A DNA stretch of 64,000 nucleotides from Grifola frondosa (taxonomy: Eukaryota > Basidiomycota > Agaricomycetes > Polyporales > Grifolaceae), in the NCBI GenBank assembly GCA_001683735.1, contig LUGG01000002.1, forward strand, positions 3,038,001 to 3,102,000. The letters run 5' to 3'. Position numbers and translations under genes: made by a program. Position 1 is the first letter of the stretch. Every line of letters begins with the position of its first letter. Shown one piece after another: positions 20,840 to 33,576 of this stretch. A model generated the notes under the pieces. It had not been told where the DNA came from. It saw nothing but the letters and a program-made list of their open reading frames with translations, and searched no databases.

Positions 20840-21775
20840 AATCCCCTTGGTGCATAGCATCTCTACCACGGAGTCGCTTGAGGGATCGCTCCTTGATGAG
20901 CCATCGTAGCGCTGTGAAGACACATGTCAACGGAATACGTGATGCATGGAATCAATCAGCTAGAACTATCTGTTCTTCTCGTTCTTGAATCCCTTAGTCG
21001 ACGTCATCTCTGCCAGATGCACTGTGAGGGATTCGCTGGCAGCGCTGATCCTCGTGTTGCTTCCATATTTTGCAGCGATTATGTCTGTGGAGAGAATAGT
21101 TCTGGCTTATTCCGGTGGTTATCTTACCCTGATATTGGCGTCTTAAGCACGTCTCTCTCGTGTTCATCTGTTTGGGGCAGTACCGGAATGCTTAGCTTGG
21201 TGTACGTTCTTTTTTTTGCACAGTGCTGCGCGCGATATCTACATTCATACTTGCAGTTTGGTCTGTCAATATTTTCGGACACTTCAGCATCATCTGGCTA
21301 TTCGTAGAATGTGTAGTTATTGCGTGCAAGAACCAACCTTTTGCATATGTACATGAAGATCTGCGGTACTTCGTGACATTCATGCTCACTAGATGCGGTG
21401 TATAAAGCCCATCCTACGCTACAGCTGAACATGATCATCTTGTGGCTCGTAAACCTCGCCGACGACATAGACCAGAATACCATCCTAAGAACTGAGAAAT
21501 ATGCACGCGCATCGATCACATCTCGGCCACAAATTAAATATGTATCAGTCGATGGATTAATTTAGCAAGCCACAGTATCGTACATGCATATCATCACGAC
21601 GGAATACTTGCAATACATGTGTACATAAAACTTCAGGCTTGGTTCGTCCAGTGATATGGAACGTATAGAGGCCAATTTATAAAATCAGTGTGAATATTGT
21701 TGAGCAGACAACACACAAGGATGGACGACGTACAATATCGACCGAGCATCATACACAACGAGCAGCACAACGCAT
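20840..21775. other. intergenic, nothing recognised
   Basis: Hydrophobic short frames occur on the plus strand (20924-21405) but do not join into a gene I recognise. Confidence 0.35.
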
Positions 21776-21778
21776 AAG

Positions 21779-22695
21779 TCAAACGGATTCCACAAACGGC
21801 GAGAGACTAGGCGGAATCGCCAAACTGCCAGGCAGTCGGGGCGCGGGAAGTAAGATGCCACGCGACGGCGCGTCCGCCGGATTCTTCTTTCCGGCGACGT
21901 GCTGCATCTGCACGTCGAGGTGGTATACATCGCGAAGCCCATAGATGCGCTCGACAGCTCTAGCCTGCTCTTCATTGGGCGACCGCCCTGAATTGAACGC
22001 AGTAATGACACTTATGCTGTCGCAATGTATAAGTACCCTAGCATCGGAAGTGCCGTGCGCGATGAGATAATGGATCGCAAGCTCGAAGGCAATGGTCTCC
22101 GCCACGTTGTTGTTGCGCTCGGCAAGCTGCCACTCATCGCGAAACCGCCATGACATCCAATAACCGTTGATAACGAGGCCGGCACCCCACGAAGTGGCCG
22201 CATCGACGAATATCCCCTGCACATCCTCGCCAGTCGACCTCGTAGGCAGCACATGTGGCTCATGCTTAAAATCGGATGCAGATACGGATGGAAAGAGGAA
22301 GATGTGGATGTGAGCAAGTTTCGCAACCACTGTATGCCACTCAGGACTAGTACCTCTGAGTGAGATGATGCCGCTTTGGGGGAGGCAACTCCTGTGGACA
22401 TGTGGTTGATGAATGACAGGCGCAGGCGGCTCTCGGGGAAGGCGTGCGTGCATTCTTTCAAAATGTGAGCAAGGCGTGTACATCGCTTGCGAGAGACTCT
22501 CGCACCAGGTATCCAGGGCTTGAGGTGACGCAGGGCTCTGGCTTTCGTGTCGGGCGAGATGCTCGCCGGGAGGACCGTCACGCTAAGCGGAGCTCTGCAG
22601 GAATTGCGCAAAAGAATGCTAGTAGGTCTGAGAAACATGATGAGGATGGAGGGTATTAGTTGAAATGACCGCGAATTTATGGGCTTACGGGTCAA
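21779..22695 (-). pseudogene. retroelement fragment with RNase H domain
   Basis: An open frame at 21779-22483 on the minus strand ends in an RNase H-fold domain with all four expected acidic positions: D in FVDAATSWGAG, E in VAETIAFELA, D in LIHCDSISVI and D in NPADAPSRG. The layout matches the RNase H downstream of reverse transcriptase in basidiomycete retroelements. An overlapping frame at 22012-22695 contains LAHILKECTHAFPESRLRL, the connection region before RNase H in another frame, so there is at least one frameshift. No reverse transcriptase palm (YxDD) is present upstream, so only the 3' end of an element is left. Confidence 0.6.
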
Positions 22696-22949
22696 AACAG
22701 ATCAAAGCGATCAAAGCAGGCATAGTGCTTCACATTGCCACTGGGGCCGCAGCTTAGTCGACAGAAATTGCGCAGGCGAAATGGTGGGCAAGGGTATAAT
22801 CAAATGAGCAGCGGGCATGTCATTCCAAAAGTAGGCACGAGGATCTCCCATGCAAGCATCCGAAAGCACTGTTTCCGCAGATAAGGGGTGGTGAGCACTT
22901 CTGACTGTCGTATACCATAAATTGAACACTGCGCTAGCTTTGTGATGCA

Positions 22950-23776
22950 AAATATGACATCATAGCGAGTTCTACAATGCTAATTGAACTACCTGGAAAA
23001 GGTAAGAAAAGTTGACGCAGTCGGATTCAATGCGTCAAGCAATTGTTTATGCCGCTTGGCATCGCGATGTTTCACAAGTATGGCAATGATGCGATGGTGC
23101 AGAATCAGTTCACCTTTACCAGATGGTCATAGTCTGCAGCAACAATACGATGTGGTTCGCAAGAATAAGCAGTTATGAATCAGATCAGGTGAAAGACGCA
23201 CAATGAGTGCTCAGCGCTCAGTGCCAATGTCCTGACAACCAGGGGTCATGTTCATCGACTGCGAGGGCCTTTTCAGCCACAAAGCAGGTGAGACTGCAAG
23301 CATTCATGGCAAGAAAGAAGGTCGACGCAGGCGGCGTTGTGGCTGAAGGACCAGGTCTTTGGCGCGCAAAGAGTGAACGGAGACGATGGGAATACACAAT
23401 GGCCATCGCGAGGCTGGTCCAAGTTTGCTGATTGCTCTCTCGTTGTTGAGCCCGACGAACGATTTCTAGAGTGCGTCGTTCTAGGCATCGATAACGCTCG
23501 TTCTTTACGAAGTTGGAGGCCTGCGAAAGTGGCGGTGAGTGGGAGAGCGTATTTGTGCGGTGTTTGATTGTTTTGTGTTGACTTCGAGCTCGCCTTGCTT
23601 GCACCGTCTTGTTTGCACCTTCCTCTTCACTCGTCCCTCGTCTTCCTCTTCTCCTCGTCCCCACCATCTCCCCGTCGCTCTCCACGACACTAGACCCCCG
23701 CTAGCGATACCCGATACCCATTCCAGAGTTTCCTAGGTCTTCCCTGCGCTCCTCGGTCACACCTTGACAGGTCGCA
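22950..23776. promoter_or_regulatory. upstream region of CHS7, pyrimidine tract
   Basis: No gene is recognised. From about 23575 to the ATG at 23777 the plus strand is strongly CT-rich, a common feature of fungal promoters with high or steady expression. I cannot point to a TATA box with confidence. Confidence 0.35.
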
Positions 23777-26041
23777 ATGACCCGCTTTGGGGACTTTGCA
23801 CCCCTTTGCCATCAGGTTCCCTCTTATCCTTGGTGTAATCTCTTCTTTCGCCAGGTACCATCTCCGTTTCTCCTTCATTTTGACCATCTCCATTCGCTAA
23901 CAGCCCTGCGCTCGCCCAGCTACAACACCACAACCCCAGCGTTCTTACTGGCGTGTCTGCCAACTTCACCTCTGCTCCCATCGGTGTTAACCCAGAATGT
24001 GGAACCCCCCGCGTCGGCTTCGATGGCTCTTTGGCGAATATCGCTAACATCATCGCGTGCGGTCTGAGCATCATTTTTGTTACCATTCTGGTCCTCTGGA
24101 CTAGTCGCAGGAAGGCTGCCGTCGGTGAGTCCAACCGTTCTCTTCTCCATCCTTCTTTATGCCCTCCCGCCCCATCTCGACTGCCTTTTTGCCTGGTTTC
24201 CGTGCGCTCTGCTCTGCTTGCTCCACCCCGACTCAGTCTGTTTGAACACCGCCACCTTATCGACCTGGCTCCCCCCTCGCTTGATTACTTAAATCTGTCT
24301 CACACCAACTCTTGTCTCTGCTGCTGGTGAATGGTACTCTCTGGCGGACACCCTTTCAAAATCGAAACACGGCCCGTTCTTAATCCATCATTGATACTTC
24401 TTGCCATCGTGATGTAGATCCGCCTCTTATAGCCTCCTGTGAGGTGCTGCGATGTGAAGAGCTCCACCACCAATGCCTTCGTTCATGTGAAGAACCTATG
24501 TTCGTTGCGACAGACGTCCTCTTACCCATATCAGGCTTACTCTTCGCATCACCCGGCTTGTCTTGCCATGCGCCCTTGACTGATTCTTGGCATTGTCATC
24601 GTCTATCGACCTCAACTCTCCCTCCCGTGATATTGCACTATCGGTTCACTTTCGCTGTTGGCATTGTCGACGTCGTCCTACACCTTCCACTTCTGGTTTT
24701 TTTCCATTGGCAAACCACGTCCGAAAGCATGCAACTCGCCTCATCACACCCATTCCTACCCCGCACTCTGATACGTCGGACACTAGAAACAGTCTGAGTC
24801 CTCAGTAGTCTCACCGCTCATCTGTGCATCGGTTTTTCTTATGCCAACATCTTGGGCAACATGGAGCTTGCTGAATTCGCGTCCACGCGGACTTTATCTC
24901 GGTTGCTATGATGTGCCACCTCAGGACATAACTTACCATCATTTCGTCTTGTCTGGCAATTCATCTTTCTGTTTATTCGATCATTTCCTGCCACATCTAC
25001 ACTGCTGTACCATGATACTGACCTATTCTCATCATAGGCCGGGTCGAAATGCGCGCCTTCCTCGTGCTCTACCTCCTCACACTGCCGATGCAGCTTATCT
25101 CCACGGGCGCATTCCTCGAGCAGGGCTCCACCGCGCTCACCGCAATTACCGCGGTGCACGCGGGTCTCGTTGCCGCAACTTTCTGGACCCTCGTCGGTAC
25201 CGCGATCGTGAGCACGCAGGTCGTTGAGGATGGCACGCTCGCCTCGCTTATCGTAAGCACTTCTTGTCTTTGTACTTCGCGATATACGTGCTGACCAAGG
25301 CCATCTGTGCAGCCGTATTACTTCTTCACGCTTGTCTTTTTCGTAGTGACAGGGTATATTGCGCTCGATGTGGGCTTCACATTTTCGACCGTGTTCGGCC
25401 CATCGAATCCCCCGGAAGCCCTGCACAGCATTCCCCTTTTTGTGTTCACCAACATATGGCCCGGCGCGTGAGTATCTATGCCTATTCTGCGCCCGATATA
25501 AATGTCACCTGCTCACGCGCTCTCTTAGCGCTGCCCTTATTTATTTTGCGATTATGCTGTACGTCGTGCTCGGCATGCTGAACGAGGTCCGCCCGATGTG
25601 GTACTACGTCCTCGCTGCCGTGCTCTTCGTCCTCAGCCAGCTGGACTTTTATCTGTTAAGCAAGGTGATCTGTAAGGTATGCTGCGCACAACTCCCGCGT
25701 CGCTCGGACGGTGATGCTTATTGGTGGTTACAGGGTGCATCGCAGAAGATTGATGGCACATTCGTTGCGACGGTGCTGGAAACGGCTGCGGTGGCCGTGC
25801 TATACTTCGCGTGGAGAAGTATAACGGAAGGTGAGTCCCCGTTGGCCGTTGTTGGTTTGGCTGGAAGCAGCGTTCGCGACGGTGCTGGAACAGGGTGCCT
25901 CAACGCGCTTGTTCCTGCAGTGATGTCATCATTGATGCTGCCTGCTGCAATCGCGCTGTGGTCTGGCCACTGTTTCCTATTGTAGATACTAACTCCCACT
26001 CTCCAGAATCCTGGGAAGACGAAATGTACTATCCACGTTGA
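23777..26041 (+). CDS. CHS7: chitin synthase export chaperone Chs7
   Basis: An ER membrane protein needed for chitin synthase (Chs3-type) to leave the ER. Seven exons join in frame for 310 residues: 23777-23854, 23920-24124, 25038-25252, 25313-25467, 25529-25676, 25734-25830 and 26007-26041, all with GT-AG borders. It begins with FGDFAPLC, has NPECG (luminal cysteines typical of the family) and the conserved RVEMRAFLVLYLL to ALTAITAVHAG and TQVVEDGT stretch, followed by several hydrophobic membrane segments (VTGYIALDVG, ALIYFAIMLYVVLGM, LSQLDFYLLS). The short acidic C-terminus ends in YYPR. The second intron is 913 nt, far longer than the others (52-176 nt). The family match is strong along the whole length. 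It stands alone, with no related gene next to it. Confidence 0.88.
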
Positions 26042-26613
26042 TACCAAGCGAAGCACAAGGCTGTCTCTTTCAAGCCCGCTGTTCGCCTATATCCACCTCG
26101 TTCCTCGTACTCCAAGTAGTTTCTCTTGCACGCCCGATTCGTCTTTGTTTGTATCTGCCCATGCTATACGCCGATGTTATCCCACGATATCCTACTTCCT
26201 GTTTATACCTCGCTGCCTTCGTAGTCTCTCTTTTAGTCTCTTGTGTCTTGGATATACGAGCAGCACGGGGCGATATATTCGTGCAGCTCCCGCTGGGCAC
26301 GTCGTCGATCCCGAATTTGCTTCCAGTAGAGAAAAGTATATTGATATAGCAAACTTGCATGTTCCGAGTTGTTCCTGAGAGGAATACAATTGGATTGTAC
26401 AAGTATTGTATATGTCATCTCTCGCAAGGGACAAATCGTCGCTGCCACCACAATGAGAAATGGGTATCACAAGGAGGGAAAGGGAAATCACAGATCTCCA
26501 AAAGACGAAGGGGTAAAAACGTTTCTCCGGATGACCAAGATATATCGAACGCAACAAATGGAAAAGACCACCGTCCGGCTCTAAACCAAAACGAGCAAAT
26601 ATAAGACACGATT

Positions 26614-27727
26614 TCATACCACCCGCTGTGTTACCTTGTGCTTCACCTCGATGCATACCCAACGCTCATCATCAACGTGCTTCCTGCCCTTCGCCAGCCG
26701 CTGTAAAATTGCCTTCGTGAGCGTTGCAGACCTTCTCGGGCTCCTTTCTGAAGATGTCGACGAGGCGTGGTTGTACTGCTCACGCGCGAGAACTTCTGCG
26801 GGGTCAGCTGGCAGGCTGCCGGTGGAAGAACGAGATGGGGTGCGTGGCTTTCTAAGACGACGACGCCTCTCCAGTGGGATATTAAAACAGAACGCGCGGT
26901 CTGCATCAGCGAGCGTCGACCATTCATCTTCATTCAGTGCATTCTCTGGGCCGTTGTCTGCAATTGTCGACGGATAGTCGACCTCGATGTACCGGGAGGT
27001 GGATGTCGTGGTCACAGAGAAGGCGGAGGACTGACGACAACAACGCGGCTGAGGATGAAAGAAGACACGAGGTAAACACATGTAGCTCTCACCAGATTGA
27101 GGTCCACGATGACCGGAGCAGTCGTATATGTGCATGACGTCAAACGTCTGCCCTCACAAAATCCTTCATCTTTGACAGTATCCTCGCTTTCGTGGCTATT
27201 TGTGTAGGCCTCAATATCGTCTGCAACGTAGTTTGTGCAAGCCCTGACTGCCGGGTGCGGTGGTCGGGACAAGCGCATAAAACGCGTGCGGTTAATGCAA
27301 GAGGTGAAGAGCTGGTGTAGCTCTGAGTCAGAGACGAGGGCTGCAGAAGACGCAAGGGCAGGACTGGGGGTGCCGAGTTGATCCCTGGCGGAAGACGTAG
27401 CCAGCCAGGATGGAGATATGAGTACGAGTCCATGGCGGTGCCCGCATCCCCCTGTGCATCGCACGCGAATGTGGCGCTATTCGGAGTGGTCCCGTATAGC
27501 GCATATGCGATCCGGTCAATGGTGAGGATTTGGGACTGACTGTCAGGAACGTCGTGCGGAGAGTCGGCAAGGTTATGAGAAGGGCATTGCTCGAGATCAT
27601 CGGTGTCAAGGAGATGTGCACCGGAGAATGTGACCATCCCATCGACAGGATCCCACATAGCAGCGAAGGTGAGGGCGGTGTGAGGGGGAATGAGTTCCGA
27701 CCACCGATGATCCTCGAAATCGTGCAT
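26614..27727 (-). CDS. unrecognised protein, probably spliced
   Basis: Two minus-strand frames probably belong to one gene. 27727-27140 starts MHDFEDHRW and contains AMWDPVDGMVTFSGAHLLDT. An alternative frame in its last third (around SDSELHQLFTSC and YVADDIEAYTNSHESED, 27340-27170) looks more protein-like, which suggests an intron or frame change near 27370. The 3' part, to 26614, is rich in Ser/Arg (RRRRLRKPRTPSRSSTGS) and ends with a basic segment (LAKGRKHV). I do not recognise the family. Exon borders are uncertain, and the outer coordinates mark only the open region. Confidence 0.35.
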
Positions 27728-28518
27728 GTTGTGGAGAATTTCGCGTTGCTAGTCTGTACAATGAGCAAGGGCGAGAGAGGAATAGTAGCCTGCATACGTA
27801 CAAATGGGTCAACGACTGTATCGCCTGAATGAATGTCGACTCTTTAAACCAGGTTAACCGTCGTCGGACGCTGTTTGTCGGCCAGGACACGTCTCGTAAC
27901 ACTGGGTGTGAAGGAAGGTGAGAGGACCGAGGATGTCGCGAGGAGGTCAAAAATGTATGTCCAGCATAAGGAGCCAGTCCTTGGGGGAGAGAACGCGGAA
28001 GAAGAACACAGAGATCGCGGTGTTATGTGCCTCATGTTTGGACCTCAACGTCAGCACAAGAAGAGGGTCTCCTGCAGACCACCCCGAATCAACACGACAA
28101 GTCGTGAGAAGGACGAGCATAAACGCGCTCAACGCGTTCTCCTAGAAGCACGGTCATGCCGTCACGACGTCACATATCGCAACACGAAAAGTAGCGAATC
28201 CGATGCAGAATCGCAGAGGATCGACAGAAAGATCCCGAAGAGGCGAGTGCGCAACATAGCAGGAATTGTGAAATGGCCCACGTCTAGCAACGATCTCGTC
28301 AAATTGTTCAAAACAAGCCAGCAAGCGCAATCTTTGGAGCACAACCAAGGAACGCGTCGACGGCCCTCATATCAAAAGAGTTTCGGAACAAATGGTACCT
28401 TTCCGGTCCGTCGAGGAACGTCAAGGCATTCTCCGGAACTGAGAGCAGAGTTTGCCTTTGGCCAAGGTAGCCGTGCGAATTCCCTGGCAACGAACACCTT
28501 CTCCGGACTGCGATCCCA

Positions 28519-28806
28519 TCATGCACATGACAATTTGAGTTTTGCAGGCGCTGTGGGAGAAATGGTCCTGAAAATCGACACACACCGTCGGTGGTGTAGC
28601 AACCATTTCGGGAGCCGCACTTCGTACAGAGAGACTTGAGGTTTCGACAACGTAAGAGCGGGCGGAAAATTTGGAAGTTCCCAAGACGCTTGACCACAGC
28701 TATCACAACCCCGATGGGACCGAATGCACCGTTTCTTGCACAAGTTGCAACGAGCATCCGGATTGCCAATGACGGCTTTCATCAAATCATGTGACACTGA
28801 TGCCAT
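28519..28806 (-). CDS. cysteine-rich open frame, unrecognised
   Basis: 95 codons with an N-terminal cluster CNLCKKRC...GCDSCG that could bind zinc. In another frame on the same strand, a second cluster (CTKCGSRNGC) follows at about 28630, so an intron near 28640 might join them. The spacing is not that of a Zn2Cys6 transcription factor. A damaged gene or chance are both possible. Confidence 0.25.
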   Translation of the reverse strand: MASVSHDLMKAVIGNPDARCNLCKKRCIRSHRGCDSCGQASWELPNFPPALTLSKPQVSLYEVRLPKWLLHHRRCVSIFRTISPTAPAKLKLSCA

Positions 28807-28809
28807 GTC

Positions 28810-30275
28810 CTATCAATGTCCGCGGAATCTCATAAGCTTGAGAAAATGAAAACATGAGGTGTAGGCTGAACCACGAGAGACGGAGGAAGTAAATACGTAC
28901 CACGTAACGGCATTCGGAAATGGTCGAAGTTAGCGGCGATCCTACAGTAACTTTCAAGGCCGATAGCGGACGCCTGATTCGGTCATGTGTGTCTAGCATT
29001 CATCTCCGTGAGCTCGCAAAAGACAGCGAATGTGCTGCGCTATCGCATCATTGAAGCTGAGCAGGAGAGTTTACATGTTGGTTCGAAATGCAGGTCCTAG
29101 CTTGTAGAATCTTTGACCGACTAGAAGCGTCGGCAACTCACCAAGCGAAATTTGAAGTCAAGCTGGGAATCCGAGCGTACCAAGTTGTGACGGAACAGTC
29201 CGAGGAGGAGAAAACATAGTGTCCGCGGACGCGAAGTCAAAAGTTGCAAGAGACAGATCCACAACGTGATTGTGGATCGCAAAGCGCGGTAGAAGAAAAC
29301 AGGCATAGCAAAATAGCCGTGGGCCAATCAACGTGAACGAAAGAGAAGAGCATTGCCCCCAGTTTCCGAGAGCCGCGAGAGAGGGATTCGCCAAGAAGCC
29401 AACAAGAGTCTTATAAAAAAAGGCTTGAAAAGCCGCGGTCGGTGATCCCGAGACGAGTGACGAATATGTGAAGAGTCGTCATGGGAAGTAAGTTGGGTGA
29501 AAGGGATCAGGACAGAATGGCGAGGACATTGCAAGATTGTCGCGCGTAAGTGGCCAAAACTTGACGAGATAGAGAAAATGTGAGCAGCTCGTCCGAGAGC
29601 ATGAGAAATATAAGCCGGTTGTTCACATTTACCGTACTCCATGACAAGCCAGTGCCGCCGGACAGCCAACGTTAGCCATTAAACCGAGGAATGCACAGGA
29701 GACTTCCTTGCGTGAACCTGCAGGCACACACGGTTACTTAGTGGAAATTAGCATGCAACGAAGCCGAATTAACTTACAGATGGGGAGTCGAAAAGCGTGG
29801 TGAAAGCGTGGAAACATAGTCCTGGTAAAAGAGCCCATGAACCCGCGTTGAACGCTTACGAAGTAGGAGAGTCGAAAAGTCTTCAAAGACATGGGCAGCG
29901 GGAGCTTCCGACTTGAGATCCTCGACCCTGGTAATATTTAAAACATAATAGGAGTACATTCAGATAGCGTAATGTCCGTACCGAAAGCATTGCCTTTTTA
30001 ATAAAAAGCATTTCTCGGTCGTCGTGTTTAATCCACCGTCGTTGCATGCATAACACCATGAAGAAGTTACATGAACCACGGGTTGACCTACACGGAAGAC
30101 AAGAGCCCAGGAACTGAGGGACATTGTGCTCACGGTGGAAGACGATGAAGGGACAGACAGGAAATTGCCGAAGGCGGTGGCGGCTGCGCGCATCGGCTTG
30201 CCTGTGGCATCAAACGGTCAACCTCTGCACAAAACATACAGCAGCTCTCGTCCACTCTGCTATACAGTTCATGCC
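28810..30275. other. intergenic region before VPS74
   Basis: Minus-strand frames at 29158-29394 and 29328-29669 overlap each other and match no family I know. An A-rich/T-rich patch lies at 29990-30015. Nothing else can be supported. Confidence 0.35.
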
Positions 30276-31844
30276 ATGGCTTCCGCTGGCGGTCTCTCTC
30301 GCCGCCGCGTACCCAACGCCTCTGTATCTGCCACCCCTGACGATGCGGACGGCCCTTCGACTCCAAACGGCCATGCTACAAATGGTGCCTCTGCCTCGCA
30401 CGCTAACTCGCTCCATACCTCTGCTAGTACATCTCATGCGGGTTCCGCGTTCGAGGGCGGCAACAAGATCGCGTTTGACCCTCGGGACTTGGAGCGTGAA
30501 AATGAGGATGCTCGCCTCGGTGGCAAGCCTCCACGTCTGACGATCATGGAAGAGGTGCTACTATTGGGTCTTAAGGACAAGCAGGTGAGCATTTGCATCT
30601 GCCATAGACTGGACGAGAACACGGCAGCATCACTTGCGGAGCCGTAGGTTGGCAGGCCTCATTGTGCTTCGCGCAAGGACACCCTGGGGTTATGCGTTTC
30701 CCCAGATAGAGTGCTTCCTTACGGTATACTGTTCACAGTCCAAGTTAGGATTTCCGACCGCTACTATAAAGCATGGCTTTGTAGAACGCGATATACACCA
30801 TGTATCGCGTCTGCGCCATACCCGCAGTGCTCCATTGTTACGAATGTACTTGGCGCCTTAGATGGAATTGTTCCAACTGAACAATCAACCCTGCAGGGTT
30901 ATCTGTCTTTCTGGAATGACAATATTTCTTACGCACTACGCGGCTGCATCCTCGTCGAACTTGCCCTGCGCCGGCGCATTGCACTTGTGAAGGATCCCAA
31001 CCGGCGGCAGCTGCCACTTGCCGAACGTATAGTGGAGGTCCTCGATGACCGTCAAACCGGGGAGACCATCCTGGATGAAACACTCAAGATGATGAAGGCA
31101 CAGGAGACTGAGCGCATGGCGGTTAACAGTTGGATTGATCTTCTCAGCGGTATGTCTCCGCAATCAACGTGGCGCTCGTTTTGTGGTAGGTATTCGCATG
31201 AAGCAGGCTGACGATGCGTGTGTTGGTTTGTAGGTGAGACGTGGAATGTCATGAAGATAGGGTTTCAACTGAAGCAGGTGCGCGAGCGGCTTGCGAAGGG
31301 ACTCGTCGACAAGGGTGTGCTTCGCACGGAGAAGCGCAATTTCCTGCTTTTTGACATGGCCACGCACCCTGTCGCAGACGTGCGCACGAAGGAGGCGATC
31401 GTAAATCGCGCCGTTGCGCTGCTGACGTCGACGACTGCTGCTCTTCCTCCTGCCGCTCTCGGAAAAGAGGGCACGCAATGCCGTGCGGCGCGCGTTGTCT
31501 CCCTTGTGTGTGCGGCATATGCGGCAAGCGTGCTGGACAATGCGTTTGGAAGGCTGACATATGAGGACCGGGAGGCTGCATTCCAGCGGTGCGACGATAT
31601 CCTGGCAGAGTTCTCGTGTTGGCCATTTGGGAGCAGCGGAGGATCTGTGAAGAATGGAGCCGCGGCGACAAGGAGGAGAGAAGCGGCGAAGATCGGCGCA
31701 GGGAGCGCGGGTGTTAGTGGACGAGAGGCGGTACTCGGCTTAGTTCAGGAGGTAAAGAAGGAAATGAGCGGCGAGGAGGATCTTTGTTTCGAACTCATTG
31801 CTGGGGTGCTGGAGGTCTTGTCGAAGCTTGATTCGTTGCTATGA
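30276..31844 (+). CDS. VPS74: VPS74/GOLPH3 family Golgi PI4P-binding protein
   Basis: A peripheral Golgi protein that binds phosphatidylinositol 4-phosphate and keeps glycosyltransferases in the Golgi by linking them to COPI. Three exons join in frame for 390 residues: 30276-30584, 30897-31149 and 31234-31844. The N-terminus has an arginine cluster (LSRRR, residues 8-12), which in yeast Vps74 contacts coatomer, then a low-complexity Ser/Thr/Ala linker. The GPP34 domain begins at RLTIMEEVLLLGLKDKQ (to residue 103) and continues GYLSFWNDN (Trp109 in the expected PI4P pocket) with ALRGCILVELALR, then the long helical part to KLDSLL. The first intron (312 nt) is longer than usual. The length agrees with other basidiomycete homologues. 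The protein is complete and shows no damage. Confidence 0.9.
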
Positions 31845-31849
31845 GCTCT

Positions 31850-33576
31850 GTGAGGTTTCTTCTCTCTGTCCTGTTACTTGTACATATTTCATACGGATAC
31901 GTTGTTTCTATTGCTTTCTCTCGCTGCAGCACTACTTTATATACAGCCAAGGGTCTCATCCTCGTTCTATTTCTACATAGGGCGACAACAATCGCCGAGC
32001 AATTGCACTAGTAAAACAAGTTCTAGCGGGGCACCTAACCGTTTCCTCTTGGGGTTAAGTCCTATGCCGCAGTGTGGAGTTCCATCTAACAGCTGCAACC
32101 TTGTCGAGCGGTCGATTTTCCAAAATGAAGTCGACTCTATTAACCAGATAAACTGCTTAGCTCGAGGGTTGTACAAAGAGTACTAGTAGACTTACTACCA
32201 ATGTATCGTCATTCCACGACATATGGGGGTGGCGTTTACGAACTACTATCGCCCGACACTCGTGTGAAGGTGCGCCGCGATGTCGCGCACCAGTACGTGG
32301 TATTGATAGAATAAATCAATCCAAATCGCTCCGCTCCACGGGTAGGACGAATTGTACATTCAATGCCCCTCGAAATTAGGCGGCATCGGGCAAGCAGTGC
32401 TGCCCAGTAGGATTAGCATGCAAATTCATAGGCTGTCCTGCATTGAATGAGCCCAACATAGACTAGTTATAATGCAGATGGACTCACGAACACCGAAAGA
32501 ATGTCAATACAACCGCGCTTGCTGTGATGCCATTGACGGGTTAGCAATCTTACGTCAATTGGGAGGACTTGCCGAAAATCTCCCAAGTGTTGACGGGGTC
32601 GTGTTTGTCACAAGCGCGCGGTGCAGCTGCGTTTACTCTTCAGTCTCTTCTTGTGACTCGGTCTCCAAATTTGTTCGCTTGCTCCGCGGAATCCCTGGGG
32701 CTTGACCGGGACCGAGCGATTTGTGTGCGATTACCTGGATAGAAAATTTAGGCGCAAGCTCGAACGGAATACTAGCAGCTTACCGTGGCGGAGTGTTCGG
32801 AGTGCAAACTGGTGAAGCTAATCAGCTGGTGCAGTGACACCAATGAGAGTGTGGAGGATTGAACAGGGGTTTGAGGCGGGAGCTATCTGGAGGGAGCGGA
32901 GTCAATCGTGGTTGGTGGTGGCCATCGCGGTGGCCATCGTCGTCACGCGGCCATCGACGATCGGGTGGTTAGAGGAGGTACGCACACTGTTACTAACGGT
33001 ATGCACACTGTTACCAGCAGTGCGCCACCGTTGCCAGCGGTGTGCACACTGTTGCCCTGAACCTGTAACCACTAGCCTGCCTTGGGCTTGCTGCCTCGCC
33101 ATTTGAACAAGTCGCTTTAAGGTCGCTCTACGACTAGCCGGGGTTGCTAGGTGTCATAGCGGCGAGGAGGAACGGTATATGCACGTATGGATGCAGGCTG
33201 GACCAGGGAGAGGAGGGCGGGGACTGGCGCGGAGGAGATATAAAGCGGAATGGTGAGCTTCTGTTGGACGTCTCTGATAGACGCGTCCCGCATCAGACGT
33301 CGGTGTTGACTCCAATAATATTTAACCTTTCTCTGCTTTCACGGTCGTGTCCGACTCGGTGTCTTTCATTCTCATCTCCATCTCCGTCCCATCTCTCAGC
33401 CCAAAGTCCTCTTGTCAATATTCCTACTCTGTTTCGACCTATCCATCTCACATTAACCTCCCTGTGCTCATTACTAACTCATCCACCACATCCTCTCGCT
33501 AGTAGCTACTCCATTCATAACCCGTGCGCCTCTCAACCCCCAATTTCGATATTCCGATAATCCATACCAAGGCCAT
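31850..33576. other. intergenic, VPS74 to G-alpha
   Basis: No gene recognised. A short tandem stretch at 32977-33060 repeats a unit around GTGTGCACACTGTTGCC four times with drift. The last ~250 bases before 33577 are CT-rich, as upstream of CHS7. Confidence 0.4.

Noticed and set aside
27875..28639. 254-codon plus-strand open frame
   Set aside because: Composition is Arg/Ser-rich without motifs and it overlaps minus-strand frames with a better cysteine cluster; likely a by-product.
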